From Sphingomonadales bacterium (GTDB lineage Bacteria > Pseudomonadota > Alphaproteobacteria > Sphingomonadales > Sphingomonadaceae), in contig JAIYAA010000085.1 in assembly GCA_027489295.1 (NCBI GenBank), positions 1-46,994 on the forward strand: 46,994 nt of DNA. The letters run 5' to 3'. A program made the position numbers and the translations under genes. Under the pieces are notes generated by a model. That model was not told where the DNA came from and did not search any database. It worked only from the letters and a program-made list of their open reading frames with translations. Below are positions 34,285 to 43,094 of the stretch, in pieces. The first letter of the stretch is position 1. Each line of letters begins with the position of its first letter.

Positions 34285-34797
34285 ATGCGAATGCTCCAGC
34301 GGCTCTTCGGCAAACCCGATCGCGGCACCGCCCCGCAGCTCTATGCGGGCGTCGTCGCGCGCGGCCGCGCGCCGCACTGGTACACCGATGGCGCGGTGCC
34401 GGACACGGTCGACGGCCGGTTCGACATGATCGCCGCGGTGCTGTGCATCGTGCTGTTGCGGCTGGAAGCGGAGCCGGCCAGCATTCCCACCAGCACCGCG
34501 GTCGCCGAATGCTTCATCGACGACATGGACGGCCAGCTGCGCGAGATCGGCATCGGCGACATCATCGTCGGCAAGCATGTCGGCCGGATGATGGGCATGC
34601 TCGGCGGCCGGCTCGGCGCCTATCGCAGCGGACTGGCCGAGGGCGACCTCGCCCCCGCGCTCGTCCGCAACCTCTATCGTGGCGAGGCCCCCGCGCCCGC
34701 CGCCCTCACCCATGTCGAGGCGCGCTTGCGCGCCTTTCGCGATGCGCTGGCGGCGATCCCGCTCGCGCGTGTGATCGCAGGAGAGCTTGCCCAATGA
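34285..34797 (+). CDS. ubiquinol-cytochrome c chaperone (Cbp3/UQCC1-like)
   Basis: This 170-aa helical protein matches the ubiquinol-cytochrome c chaperone family (PF03981): LYAGVVARGRAPHWYTDGAVPDTVDGRFDMI, then AECFIDDMDGQLREIGIGD and VGKHVGRMMGMLGGRLGAY. It should assist assembly of cytochrome bc1. ATG 34285 and ATG 34291 are both possible (GAGGAAGG lies further upstream). Its stop overlaps the start of the DUF177 gene (ATGA), so they are coupled. Confidence 0.88.
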   Translation: MRMLQRLFGKPDRGTAPQLYAGVVARGRAPHWYTDGAVPDTVDGRFDMIAAVLCIVLLRLEAEPASIPTSTAVAECFIDDMDGQLREIGIGDIIVGKHVGRMMGMLGGRLGAYRSGLAEGDLAPALVRNLYRGEAPAPAALTHVEARLRAFRDALAAIPLARVIAGELAQ

Positions 34798-35321
34798 CCG
34801 ACCCCGAATTTTCCCGCCCGCACCGGCTCGACCAGATCGGCGCCGGCGACAGCGACGTGCAGATCTCCGCCGACGATGCCGAGCGCGCCGCGCTCAGCCG
34901 CCGCTTTGGCCTGAAGGCGATCGAGAAGCTGGAGGCCGTCTACCATTTGCGCCGCGACGCGCAGGGCGTGGTTGCGCGCGGCCACCTGTCCGCCCGACTC
35001 ACCCAGCGCTGCGTGGTGACCGGCGATCCGCTGCCGGCGAAAGTCGAACAGGATTTCGCGATTCGATTCGTCCCCGAGCTTGCCGCCCAAGGCGAGGATG
35101 AGGTGGAGCTGACCGAAGACGAGTGCGACACCGTCTTCTACAGCGGCGGCATGATCGACCTGGGCGAAGCCGCCGCCGAGACGATGGCGCTCGAGCTGGA
35201 TCCCTATCCGCGCAGCACCCGCGCTGCGGACGTGCTGCGCGAGGCCGGGGTGAAGAGCGAGGACGAAGCGACCCCGGTCAACGCGCTGGCCGGCCTCAAG
35301 GATCTGCTCGCAAAGAAGTGA
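34794..35321 (+). CDS. DUF177 (YceD-like) protein
   Basis: This 175-aa acidic protein has a central motif pairing Cys residues (LTQRCVVTGDPLPAKV, then the acidic LTEDECDTVFYSGGMIDLGEAAAE and ALELDPYPRS), as in the YceD/DUF177 family. In many bacteria the gene precedes rpmF and plsX and is linked to 23S rRNA maturation; rpmF does not follow here. It is coupled to the bc1 chaperone gene. The 3' end overlaps the convergent membrane protein gene by 26 bases. Confidence 0.85.
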   Translation: MTDPEFSRPHRLDQIGAGDSDVQISADDAERAALSRRFGLKAIEKLEAVYHLRRDAQGVVARGHLSARLTQRCVVTGDPLPAKVEQDFAIRFVPELAAQGEDEVELTEDECDTVFYSGGMIDLGEAAAETMALELDPYPRSTRAADVLREAGVKSEDEATPVNALAGLKDLLAKK

Positions 35322-35775
35322 GCGGCTGTGGGCGGGTGGCAAGCAGCCCGCCCGCCACCAGCAGTCCGATCGCGAGAACTACCAGCGACCCTGCGGCGAA
35401 CGATCCGCCCAGGATCGCGAAATGGCCGAGCGGCGTGCGCAGATCGCGCAGTCCCGCCCAATAGGGCAGCACCAACAGCCCGCGCAGGACGAACAGCACC
35501 GCGAGCGCGCCGAGCGCGCCGCGATGCACGCCGCCGCGCGCCGGTATCCAGCAAAGCGCGGCGAGCCCCGCCAGAGCACCCGCAATCACCAGCGTGCCGG
35601 TCAGCGCGGGCCAACTTCCCGCCGCGCGCGACGCGACGATCGAGGGCGGTGCGCCGAGCCAAGCAATCCAGATGGGCCCCGCCCAATAGGCCAGCAGGTG
35701 GGCGGCAGCGCCGAGGAAGAGGCCCAGCCCCGCCACCCGGAATGCAAGGTCGCCGGAAACAGGTGTGTTGCTCAT
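35296..35775 (-). CDS. small integral membrane protein, unknown
   Basis: The 159-aa protein has four to five predicted helices (VAGLGLFLGAAAHLLAYWAG, ALTGTLVIAGALAGLAALCW, GALGALAVLFVLRGLLVLP, FAAGSLVVLAIGLLVAGGLL). There is no domain I can name. It is flanked by a convergent DUF177 gene and, on the same strand 40 bases upstream, by the TetR gene. It could be co-transcribed with tetR and be a regulated target. The coding call rests on the helix pattern. Confidence 0.7.
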   Translation of the reverse strand: MSNTPVSGDLAFRVAGLGLFLGAAAHLLAYWAGPIWIAWLGAPPSIVASRAAGSWPALTGTLVIAGALAGLAALCWIPARGGVHRGALGALAVLFVLRGLLVLPYWAGLRDLRTPLGHFAILGGSFAAGSLVVLAIGLLVAGGLLATRPQPLTSLRADP

Positions 35776-35815
35776 GTATAGCACCTTAGCGCAGCCGCTC
35801 GCAGGTGCAACTCCG

Positions 35816-36466
35816 TCAGCGGTCGGCGCCGATGCCCCGCGCGAGCAGTTGCGCGACGACATCGGCGATCGCCTCCGGCGGGGTGCCTTCGTCCCACACG
35901 CTGTAGCGAAGGCCGAGAAACACGTTCATCCCCATGATCGCCCAGGCATGGATCTCGCTGACGTCGTCGCGCACCTCGCCGCGCTCGGCAGCGGCGCGCA
36001 GGCGGGCGGCAATGCGATCTGCGGTGCTCGCATAATGATGACGGAAGCTGGCGGGGTCGACGAACTCGGCCTCGTCGATGATGCGGTAGATTTCCTTGTG
36101 CGCGCGCGCGAAGCGGATGAATGCGAGCAGCGCCGCGCGCTCGGCATCGATCTGGTCGTGCGCGCCGCGCAGTGCCGGGCCGACATGCTCGCGCACCTGA
36201 TCGCTCATGTCGCGAACGAGCGCGCGGAACACCGCGTCCTTGGAATCGAAATAGGTGTAGAAGCTGCCGAGCGCCACGCCTGCCCGCCGGGTGATCCCGC
36301 TGATCGAGCCGTCGTGAAAGCCCTTCTCGCCGAACTCGGCGGCGGCGGCGTCGAGTATCGTGCGCAGCGTGCGCCGCCCGCGCTCGGTGCGCGGCACCTT
36401 CGCGTCGTTGGACGCTGCCCCCGCTTCCGGCACGGAAGTGGCTGAATTGCCACGCTCGCCCGCCAT
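35816..36466 (-). CDS. TetR-family transcriptional repressor
   Basis: The 216-aa protein has a disordered start (1-28), a TetR helix-turn-helix (RTILDAAAAEFGEKGF, ISGITRRAGVALGSFYTYFDSKDAVF, about 34-77) and a helical ligand-binding C-terminal domain. It is divergent from the TonB-dependent receptor and MFS genes, and an operator-like set of repeats lies between them over a good promoter. It is therefore likely to repress that uptake cluster (and itself) until a ligand binds. The ligand is unknown. Confidence 0.88.
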   Translation of the reverse strand: MAGERGNSATSVPEAGAASNDAKVPRTERGRRTLRTILDAAAAEFGEKGFHDGSISGITRRAGVALGSFYTYFDSKDAVFRALVRDMSDQVREHVGPALRGAHDQIDAERAALLAFIRFARAHKEIYRIIDEAEFVDPASFRHHYASTADRIAARLRAAAERGEVRDDVSEIHAWAIMGMNVFLGLRYSVWDEGTPPEAIADVVAQLLARGIGADR

Positions 36467-36479
36467 GCTCTGCCTCCCC

Positions 36480-36521
36480 TTTCAATCCCAAGTTGAAACC
36501 CGGTTCAGGTTTCAGTATAGC
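36480..36521 (+). promoter_or_regulatory. receptor promoter with overlapping TetR-type operator
   Basis: TTGAAA (36493-36498), a 17-base spacer and TATAGC (36516-36521) form a strong sigma-70-like promoter pointing at the receptor gene. TGAAACC...GGTTTCA (36494-36514) is a dyad filling the -35 and spacer, and TTTCAA-N7-TTGAAA (36480-36498) is a second overlapping dyad. A bound TetR dimer would block RNA polymerase. The boxes are seen in the sequence; the binding is inferred. Confidence 0.65.
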
Positions 36522-36578
36522 TTCCGGCAACGGCTTACAACCCGCGTTCAAGATGGGTTGCACCAGGGGAGGATTACC

Positions 36579-38909
36579 ATGTCACGGCACGATTCCGTTC
36601 GTATCGCCCTGCTCGCGAGCGCCGCGCTGCTCGCCGCAACACCTGCCTTCGCGCAGGACAGCGCAACCACCGGCCAGACCGCCCAGGCGGCAACGATGCA
36701 GGACGGCGAGATCATCGTCACCGCCCGCCGCCGCGAGGAAAGCCTGCTCGACGTGCCGATCGCGGTCACCGCGATCAGCGGCGCGCAGCTGAACGCCCAG
36801 GGCGCGCTCGACATCACCGACATCGCCCAGTCGGCGCCCAACGTCTCGCTCGAGGTGTCGCGCGGCACCAACAACACGCTGTCCGCCTTCATCCGCGGCG
36901 TCGGCCAGCAGGATCCGGTCGCCGGGTTCGAGGCGGGCGTGGGCCTCTATCTCGACGACGTGTACCTGAACCGGCCCCAGGCCGCGGTGCTCGACATCTA
37001 CGACGTCGAGCGGATCGAGGTGCTGCGCGGCCCGCAAGGCACGCTCTACGGCCGCAACACGATCGGCGGCGCGGTGAAATACGTGACCAAGCGGATCGGC
37101 GCCGACCCGCAACTGCAGGTGCGCGGCACCTATGGCACCTACAATCAGGCCGATCTGGTGGTGAGCGGGAGCGCCCCCGTCGGCGACACCGGCCTGAAGG
37201 TGAGCGCCGCCGGCGCGCGGCTGAGCCGCGGCGGCTTCGGCACCAACCTCACCACGGGGCAGGACAATTACAACAAGGACCTGTGGGCGGCGCGCGGCAC
37301 GGTGGAATATGCGCCCAGCGCAAGCGCGTTCTTCCGCGTCTCCGGCGACTATACCCACGACAAGAGCAACACCCGCGGCGGTCACCGGTTGATCCCGGGC
37401 ATCGTCAGCGGCACCCCGGTGCTGATCGACAAGTTCGATACGCAGGGCGGCCTCGTAAGCCCGCGCCAGGACGTGACCGCCTGGGGCATCACCGGCCTGG
37501 CCGAGCTGCACCCGGCCGACTGGCTGACCTTCCGCTCGATCACCGCCTATCGCAAGGATGACAGCGCCACCCCGATCGACTTCGACGCGCTGCCGGCGGT
37601 GCAGGTCGACGTGCCGGCCTATTACAACAACAAGCAGTTCAGCCAGGAAGCCCAGCTGCTGGTAAACACCGGCGGGCTTTCCGGCCTGCTCGGCGTCTAT
37701 TACCTCGATGCCAAGGCGAAGACGGTGTTCGACGTCCGGCTGCCGGGCGGCGTGACCGCGCTGACCTTCGGCGACGTGAAGACCGATACCGTCGCGGTGT
37801 TCGGCGACTTCACCTACGACATCACGCCGATGTTCAGCGTCTCGGCAGGCGGCCGCTACACCTGGGACCAGCGCCAGTCGCGCGTGCTGCGCCAGACCTA
37901 TCTGGGCGGCGGCTCGCCCACCTTCGGCGGCACCGGCACGCTGTTCGCCACCACCTCGGACTTCCGCGGCAGCGCCGATTTCAAGAAGTTTACCCCGCGC
38001 GCCTCGATCAGCTTCAAGCCGAGCAAGGACCACACGCTCTACGCAAGCTGGGCCAAGGGCTTCAAGGGCGGCGGCTTCGACCCGCGCGGCCAGACGACCG
38101 CCTGCCGCACGCCCACGGGTATCCCGTGCACCCCGGCGCAAATCTATGACTTCATGTCGTTCGATCCCGAGAACGTCACCAGCTACGAAATCGGCTACAA
38201 GGCGTCGCTGTTCGATCGCCGGCTGAGCTTTGCGCTGGCAGCCTTCCATGCCGACTATACCGACGTGCAGGTGCCCGGCTCGATCGGCACGACGATCAAC
38301 GGCCAGCAGAGCTTCATCGGCATCACCACCAATGCCGGCAAGGCGCGGATGCGGGGTGTGGAATTCGAAGGCAATCTGGTCGCCGCGCGCGATCTGGCGC
38401 TGCCTGGCGGCACGCTCAATCTCAACTGGTCGGTCGGCTATCTCGATGCACGCTACCAGCGCTTCATCGATTCGCGCGGGATCGACGTCGCCAATCGCCG
38501 CCGCATCCAGAACACGCCCGATTGGACCGCGAGCGGCACCATCGGCTATTCGGTGCCGGTGGGCAGCGAAGGCCAGGTCGCGGCGAGCTTCACCGCCTCG
38601 TACCGCAGCGCCTCGCAGCAGTTCGAGCTGCGTACGCCGATGCTCGACCAGCCGGGTTTCACCCTGTTCGATGCGAATGTGAACTGGGACATCAACAAGA
38701 AGCTGTCGATCGGCGTCCACGGGCGCAACCTGTTCGACAAGCGCTACATCGTATCGGGCTACAACTTCCTCGCGCAGAACCCCGATACCGGCGATTTCCT
38801 GCGCAACGCCGCGGGCAATTATGTGCCCACGCTGGGGACGGAAGGCGTGCTGACCGGCTATTACGGCAACCCGCGCCAGGTGTTCGTCACCGGTACGGTG
38901 AAGTTCTGA
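36579..38909 (+). CDS. TonB-dependent outer-membrane receptor
   Basis: This 776-aa receptor has a signal peptide (ALLASAALLAATPAFAQ), a TonB box-like EIIVTARRREE, a plug domain (LDVPIAVTAISGAQL, FIRGVGQQDPV, YLDDVYLNRPQAA, VLRGPQGTLYGRNTIGGAVKY) and a 22-strand barrel ending GTVKF. It takes up a scarce nutrient using the proton force through TonB-ExbBD. The absence of siderophore genes and the pairing with an MFS permease suggest a carbon compound or cofactor, not iron, but this is inference. ATG 36581-region start follows GGGGAGG, 7 bases upstream. A long hairpin follows the stop. Confidence 0.93.
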   Translation: MSRHDSVRIALLASAALLAATPAFAQDSATTGQTAQAATMQDGEIIVTARRREESLLDVPIAVTAISGAQLNAQGALDITDIAQSAPNVSLEVSRGTNNTLSAFIRGVGQQDPVAGFEAGVGLYLDDVYLNRPQAAVLDIYDVERIEVLRGPQGTLYGRNTIGGAVKYVTKRIGADPQLQVRGTYGTYNQADLVVSGSAPVGDTGLKVSAAGARLSRGGFGTNLTTGQDNYNKDLWAARGTVEYAPSASAFFRVSGDYTHDKSNTRGGHRLIPGIVSGTPVLIDKFDTQGGLVSPRQDVTAWGITGLAELHPADWLTFRSITAYRKDDSATPIDFDALPAVQVDVPAYYNNKQFSQEAQLLVNTGGLSGLLGVYYLDAKAKTVFDVRLPGGVTALTFGDVKTDTVAVFGDFTYDITPMFSVSAGGRYTWDQRQSRVLRQTYLGGGSPTFGGTGTLFATTSDFRGSADFKKFTPRASISFKPSKDHTLYASWAKGFKGGGFDPRGQTTACRTPTGIPCTPAQIYDFMSFDPENVTSYEIGYKASLFDRRLSFALAAFHADYTDVQVPGSIGTTINGQQSFIGITTNAGKARMRGVEFEGNLVAARDLALPGGTLNLNWSVGYLDARYQRFIDSRGIDVANRRRIQNTPDWTASGTIGYSVPVGSEGQVAASFTASYRSASQQFELRTPMLDQPGFTLFDANVNWDINKKLSIGVHGRNLFDKRYIVSGYNFLAQNPDTGDFLRNAAGNYVPTLGTEGVLTGYYGNPRQVFVTGTVKF

Positions 38910-38914
38910 GGCGA

Positions 38915-38947
38915 TGCGCCCCTTCCCCCGCCGCGGGAAGGGGCGCA
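38915..38947 (+). terminator. 13-base-pair hairpin between receptor and transporter genes
   Basis: TGCGCCCCTTCCC and GGGAAGGGGCGCA are perfect arms with a 7-base loop, 5 bases after the receptor stop. No U-tract follows, so partial read-through into the MFS gene is likely. Similar CCCTTCCC/GGGAAGGG palindromes are common intergenic elements in sphingomonads, so it may be a copy of a dispersed repeat. Confidence 0.6.
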
Positions 38948-38981
38948 CCCTGATCCAAACCCACCCGGCCGAGGAGTGACC

Positions 38982-40235
38982 GTGCAGTCGAGCCCCACCC
39001 GTCCCGCTGCGCCGCGCGGCCTTGTCCTCGCGATGCTGCTGCTGGTCTATATCTTCAACTTCCTCGACCGGCAGATCCTGTCGATCCTGGCGCAACCGGT
39101 GAAGGCAGACCTCGGCCTCGACGACGGGCAGCTCGGCATGCTGGGCGGTTTCGCCTTCGCGCTGCTCTATTCGACGCTCGCCATCCCGCTGGCGATGCTG
39201 GCGGACCGGACCAGCCGCAGCTGGGTGATCGCGGTCTCGCTCGGTATCTGGAGCGCCTTCACCGCGCTGTGCGGGACGGCGCAGACCTTCACGACGATGT
39301 TTCTCTACCGGCTCGGCGTAGGCATCGGCGAGGCCGGGGGCGTCGCGCCCAGCTATGCGCTGATCGCCGATGCCTGGCCGGCCGAGCGCCGGTCGCGGGC
39401 GCTGTCGATCTATTCGCTGGGCATTCCGCTCGGCTCGGCCGGTGGCGCGCTGCTCGGCGGCTATATCGCGCAGACGGTGGAATGGCGCGCTGCCTTCCTC
39501 GTCGTCGGGCTGCTCGGGCTGGCCATCGCGCTGCCGTTCAAGTGGATCGTCCGCGATCCGGTGCGCGCGGTGCCCGCCAAGGATGCCATCCCGCTCAACC
39601 GCGTCTTCGCGATCCTGGCCGCCAAGCCCAGCTTCTGGCTGCTCGCCTTCGGCGCGGCCGCGGGATCGATGTGCGGCTACGGCGTGGCGTTCTGGCTGCC
39701 GAGCCTGATCCTGCGCAGCTTCCAGCTCGATCTTTCGCAGGTCGGCCAGTTCTTCGGCGGGCTGGCGCTTACCGGCGGGGTGGCGGGCATCCTCCTCGGC
39801 GGATGGCTGGGCGACCGGCTCGGCGGCCGGGATCGGAAGTGGTACGCGCTGGCGCCGGCGATCTGCTATGTGCTCGGCCTGCCGCTGTTCGTGGCGGGCG
39901 TGCTGGCGCACAGCTGGCAGGCGGCGTTCCTGCTGTTCCTGGTGCCGCAGGCGCTGGTCTATGTGTGGCTGGGGCCGGTGCTCACCGCCGTCCAGCATCT
40001 GGTGCCGCCGCAGATGCGCGCGACCGCCTCGGCCTCGTTCCTGCTGATCAACAACCTGATCGGGCTGGGCCTCGGCAGCTGGGTGATCGGCCTGCTCTCG
40101 AAGCAGCTGACGCCGGCGTACGGCGCCGCGGACGGCCTGCGCTACGCCATCGCAGCGGGGCTGGGCCTGTATCTCGTCGCCGGCATCCTAATGGCGCTGG
40201 CAAGCAGGCGGCTGGCGAGGGACTGGGTCGACTGA
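38982..40235 (+). CDS. spinster-type MFS transporter
   Basis: The 417-aa permease has 12 predicted helices, with the family blocks LLLVYIFNFLDRQILS (helix 1), LADRTSRSWVIAVSL, LYRLGVGIGEAGGVAPSYALIAD and SIYSLGIPLGSAGGALLGG. It belongs to the spinster branch of the major facilitator superfamily. Start GTG 38982 is 5 bases after GAGGAG; a GTG at 38976 overlaps that site and is less likely. It probably carries the compound taken in by the receptor across the inner membrane, in a receptor-permease unit under TetR control. Confidence 0.9.
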   Translation: MQSSPTRPAAPRGLVLAMLLLVYIFNFLDRQILSILAQPVKADLGLDDGQLGMLGGFAFALLYSTLAIPLAMLADRTSRSWVIAVSLGIWSAFTALCGTAQTFTTMFLYRLGVGIGEAGGVAPSYALIADAWPAERRSRALSIYSLGIPLGSAGGALLGGYIAQTVEWRAAFLVVGLLGLAIALPFKWIVRDPVRAVPAKDAIPLNRVFAILAAKPSFWLLAFGAAAGSMCGYGVAFWLPSLILRSFQLDLSQVGQFFGGLALTGGVAGILLGGWLGDRLGGRDRKWYALAPAICYVLGLPLFVAGVLAHSWQAAFLLFLVPQALVYVWLGPVLTAVQHLVPPQMRATASASFLLINNLIGLGLGSWVIGLLSKQLTPAYGAADGLRYAIAAGLGLYLVAGILMALASRRLARDWVD

Positions 40236-40256
40236 TCCCCCGATTCCCGCACCATC

Positions 40257-40279
40257 GTGGTTACCTCTATAATAACCAC
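40257..40279 (+). promoter_or_regulatory. palindromic promoter of the leaderless 78-aa gene
   Basis: GTGGTTA and TAACCAC (40257-40263 and 40273-40279) are perfect 7-base arms, and the centre holds a perfect -10 box TATAAT at 40268-40273. The ATG starts at 40280, 6 bases after the -10, so transcription should start at or next to the start codon. The -35 region (TTCCCG) is weak. Confidence 0.6.
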
Positions 40280-40516
40280 ATGAGCTATACCCCGACCGAC
40301 CTCGTCAAAGCCGAGAAGAATGTGGTGCTCGCCGAGCGCCACATTGCCGCCCAGCAGGAAGTCCTCGCCATGATGCGCGCCGCCGGCAGCCCCACCGAGG
40401 GCGCCGAGGAACTGCTCGCCAAGTTCGAAGCCGATCGCGGCCGCGCCGAGCGGATCCGCGACTGGATCGCCAGCGGCCTGGGCGAACGCGGGCGTGAGCA
40501 CCGCGTCGCCGCCTGA
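40280..40516 (+). CDS. 78-aa charged helical protein, probably leaderless
   Basis: The product (start MSYTPTDLVKAEKNVVLAER) is a charged amphipathic helical protein with heptad-like spacing (AERHIAAQQEVLAMM, EELLAKFEADRGRAERIRDWI), likely a small coiled coil. I do not recognise a family. There is no ribosome site before ATG 40280; instead a perfect -10 box lies 6 bases upstream, so a leaderless mRNA is expected. Its stop touches the stop of the convergent prfC gene (next base). Confidence 0.75.
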   Translation: MSYTPTDLVKAEKNVVLAERHIAAQQEVLAMMRAAGSPTEGAEELLAKFEADRGRAERIRDWIASGLGERGREHRVAA

Positions 40517-42085
<1,569 letters not shown>

Positions 42086-42171
42086 GCGGGTGCTTCGAAC
42101 GGGAGGGAGAATCTCGATGCCTTAGTCGGTGACGGGTTCTTTATCCAGCAGCGAGTGCGCCGCGCTGTCCC

Positions 42172-43035
42172 TCAGTCGACCAGCGTCACGTCCATGCCGA
42201 AATGCCGCGTCTCGCCGGGCGCGAGCCGATGGATGCCGGGCTTGTCCCAGATCTCGCCGGTGAAGCCCGCCGGATCGGCGATGCCCCACCAGGGCTCGAC
42301 GCAGACATAGCGGGCGCCCGGCTTGGTCCAGAGACCGAGCACGCCGGTATCGGGGAACCGGATGCGGAGCTGCGGCCCGTCTTCTGCGCCGTACAACAGG
42401 CCCCGGCTGGCGAGTTGGTCCCAGATCAGAGCATCGGCGGTGAACAGGTCGTCGGACAGCGGCAGCGTCCGCCCCTCCACCGGGCTCGCCCGGCGATCGG
42501 CCGCGATGCCGCCCTCTCCGATGGTACGGAGCGACGAGAATTCGGGTTCGTCGAAGAGGATGCAGTGCGCGGCGCGCGGGGCCCCATAGGGCAGCGGCCA
42601 GGCGAAAGCGGGGTGGAAGCCGAAGCTTGTCGGCATGTCGCGCGTGTCGCGGTTGGTCACCGCGATCTCGATCCACAGCGTCGCCTCATCCAATCGGTAC
42701 GTCGCGTCGAGCGCGAAGGCGAAGGGATAGACAGCGCGCGTCTCGGCATCGTCCTCCAGCCGGAAGGTCGCGCGATCGGCCGCCTGCGCGACCAGCGCGA
42801 AGTCGCGCCGCCGGGCGAAGCCGTGCTGCGGCAGGCTGTAGTCGCGCCCGTCGAGCCGGTAGCGATCGCCCACCAGCCTTCCGACGATCGGGAACAGCAG
42901 CGGCGCCCGGCCCGACCAGAAGGCCGGATCCGCATCGGTCATCAGCTCGCGCCCGGCGGGGTCGCGCAGCGAGGACAGCTCGGCACCGTGCGGGTTGATG
43001 GCGGCGCTCAGCCGCGCGCTTGCGATCTCGATCAT
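42172..43035 (-). CDS. aldose 1-epimerase family protein
   Basis: This 287-aa galactose-mutarotase-like protein shows HGAELSSLRDPAGRELM at the start, PQHGFARRRDFALV, TSFGFHPAFAWPLPYG and VCVEPWWGIADPAGF near the end. It belongs to the LacX-like branch of the aldose 1-epimerase fold, which lacks some residues of true GalM. No neighbouring sugar operon shows its substrate. It follows prfC on the same strand; there is no signal peptide. Confidence 0.9.
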   Translation of the reverse strand: MIEIASARLSAAINPHGAELSSLRDPAGRELMTDADPAFWSGRAPLLFPIVGRLVGDRYRLDGRDYSLPQHGFARRRDFALVAQAADRATFRLEDDAETRAVYPFAFALDATYRLDEATLWIEIAVTNRDTRDMPTSFGFHPAFAWPLPYGAPRAAHCILFDEPEFSSLRTIGEGGIAADRRASPVEGRTLPLSDDLFTADALIWDQLASRGLLYGAEDGPQLRIRFPDTGVLGLWTKPGARYVCVEPWWGIADPAGFTGEIWDKPGIHRLAPGETRHFGMDVTLVD

Positions 43036-43094
43036 GGCGTCTCCCCTGCCTGTTCCCCCGCGATAGCGGCGCGGCGGCGCCGGGGAAAGTGCCG

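Noticed and set aside
36582..39998. 1138-codon open frame opposite the receptor and MFS genes
   Set aside because: It runs across two well-supported genes and the hairpin between them and has low-complexity composition. It is a GC shadow.
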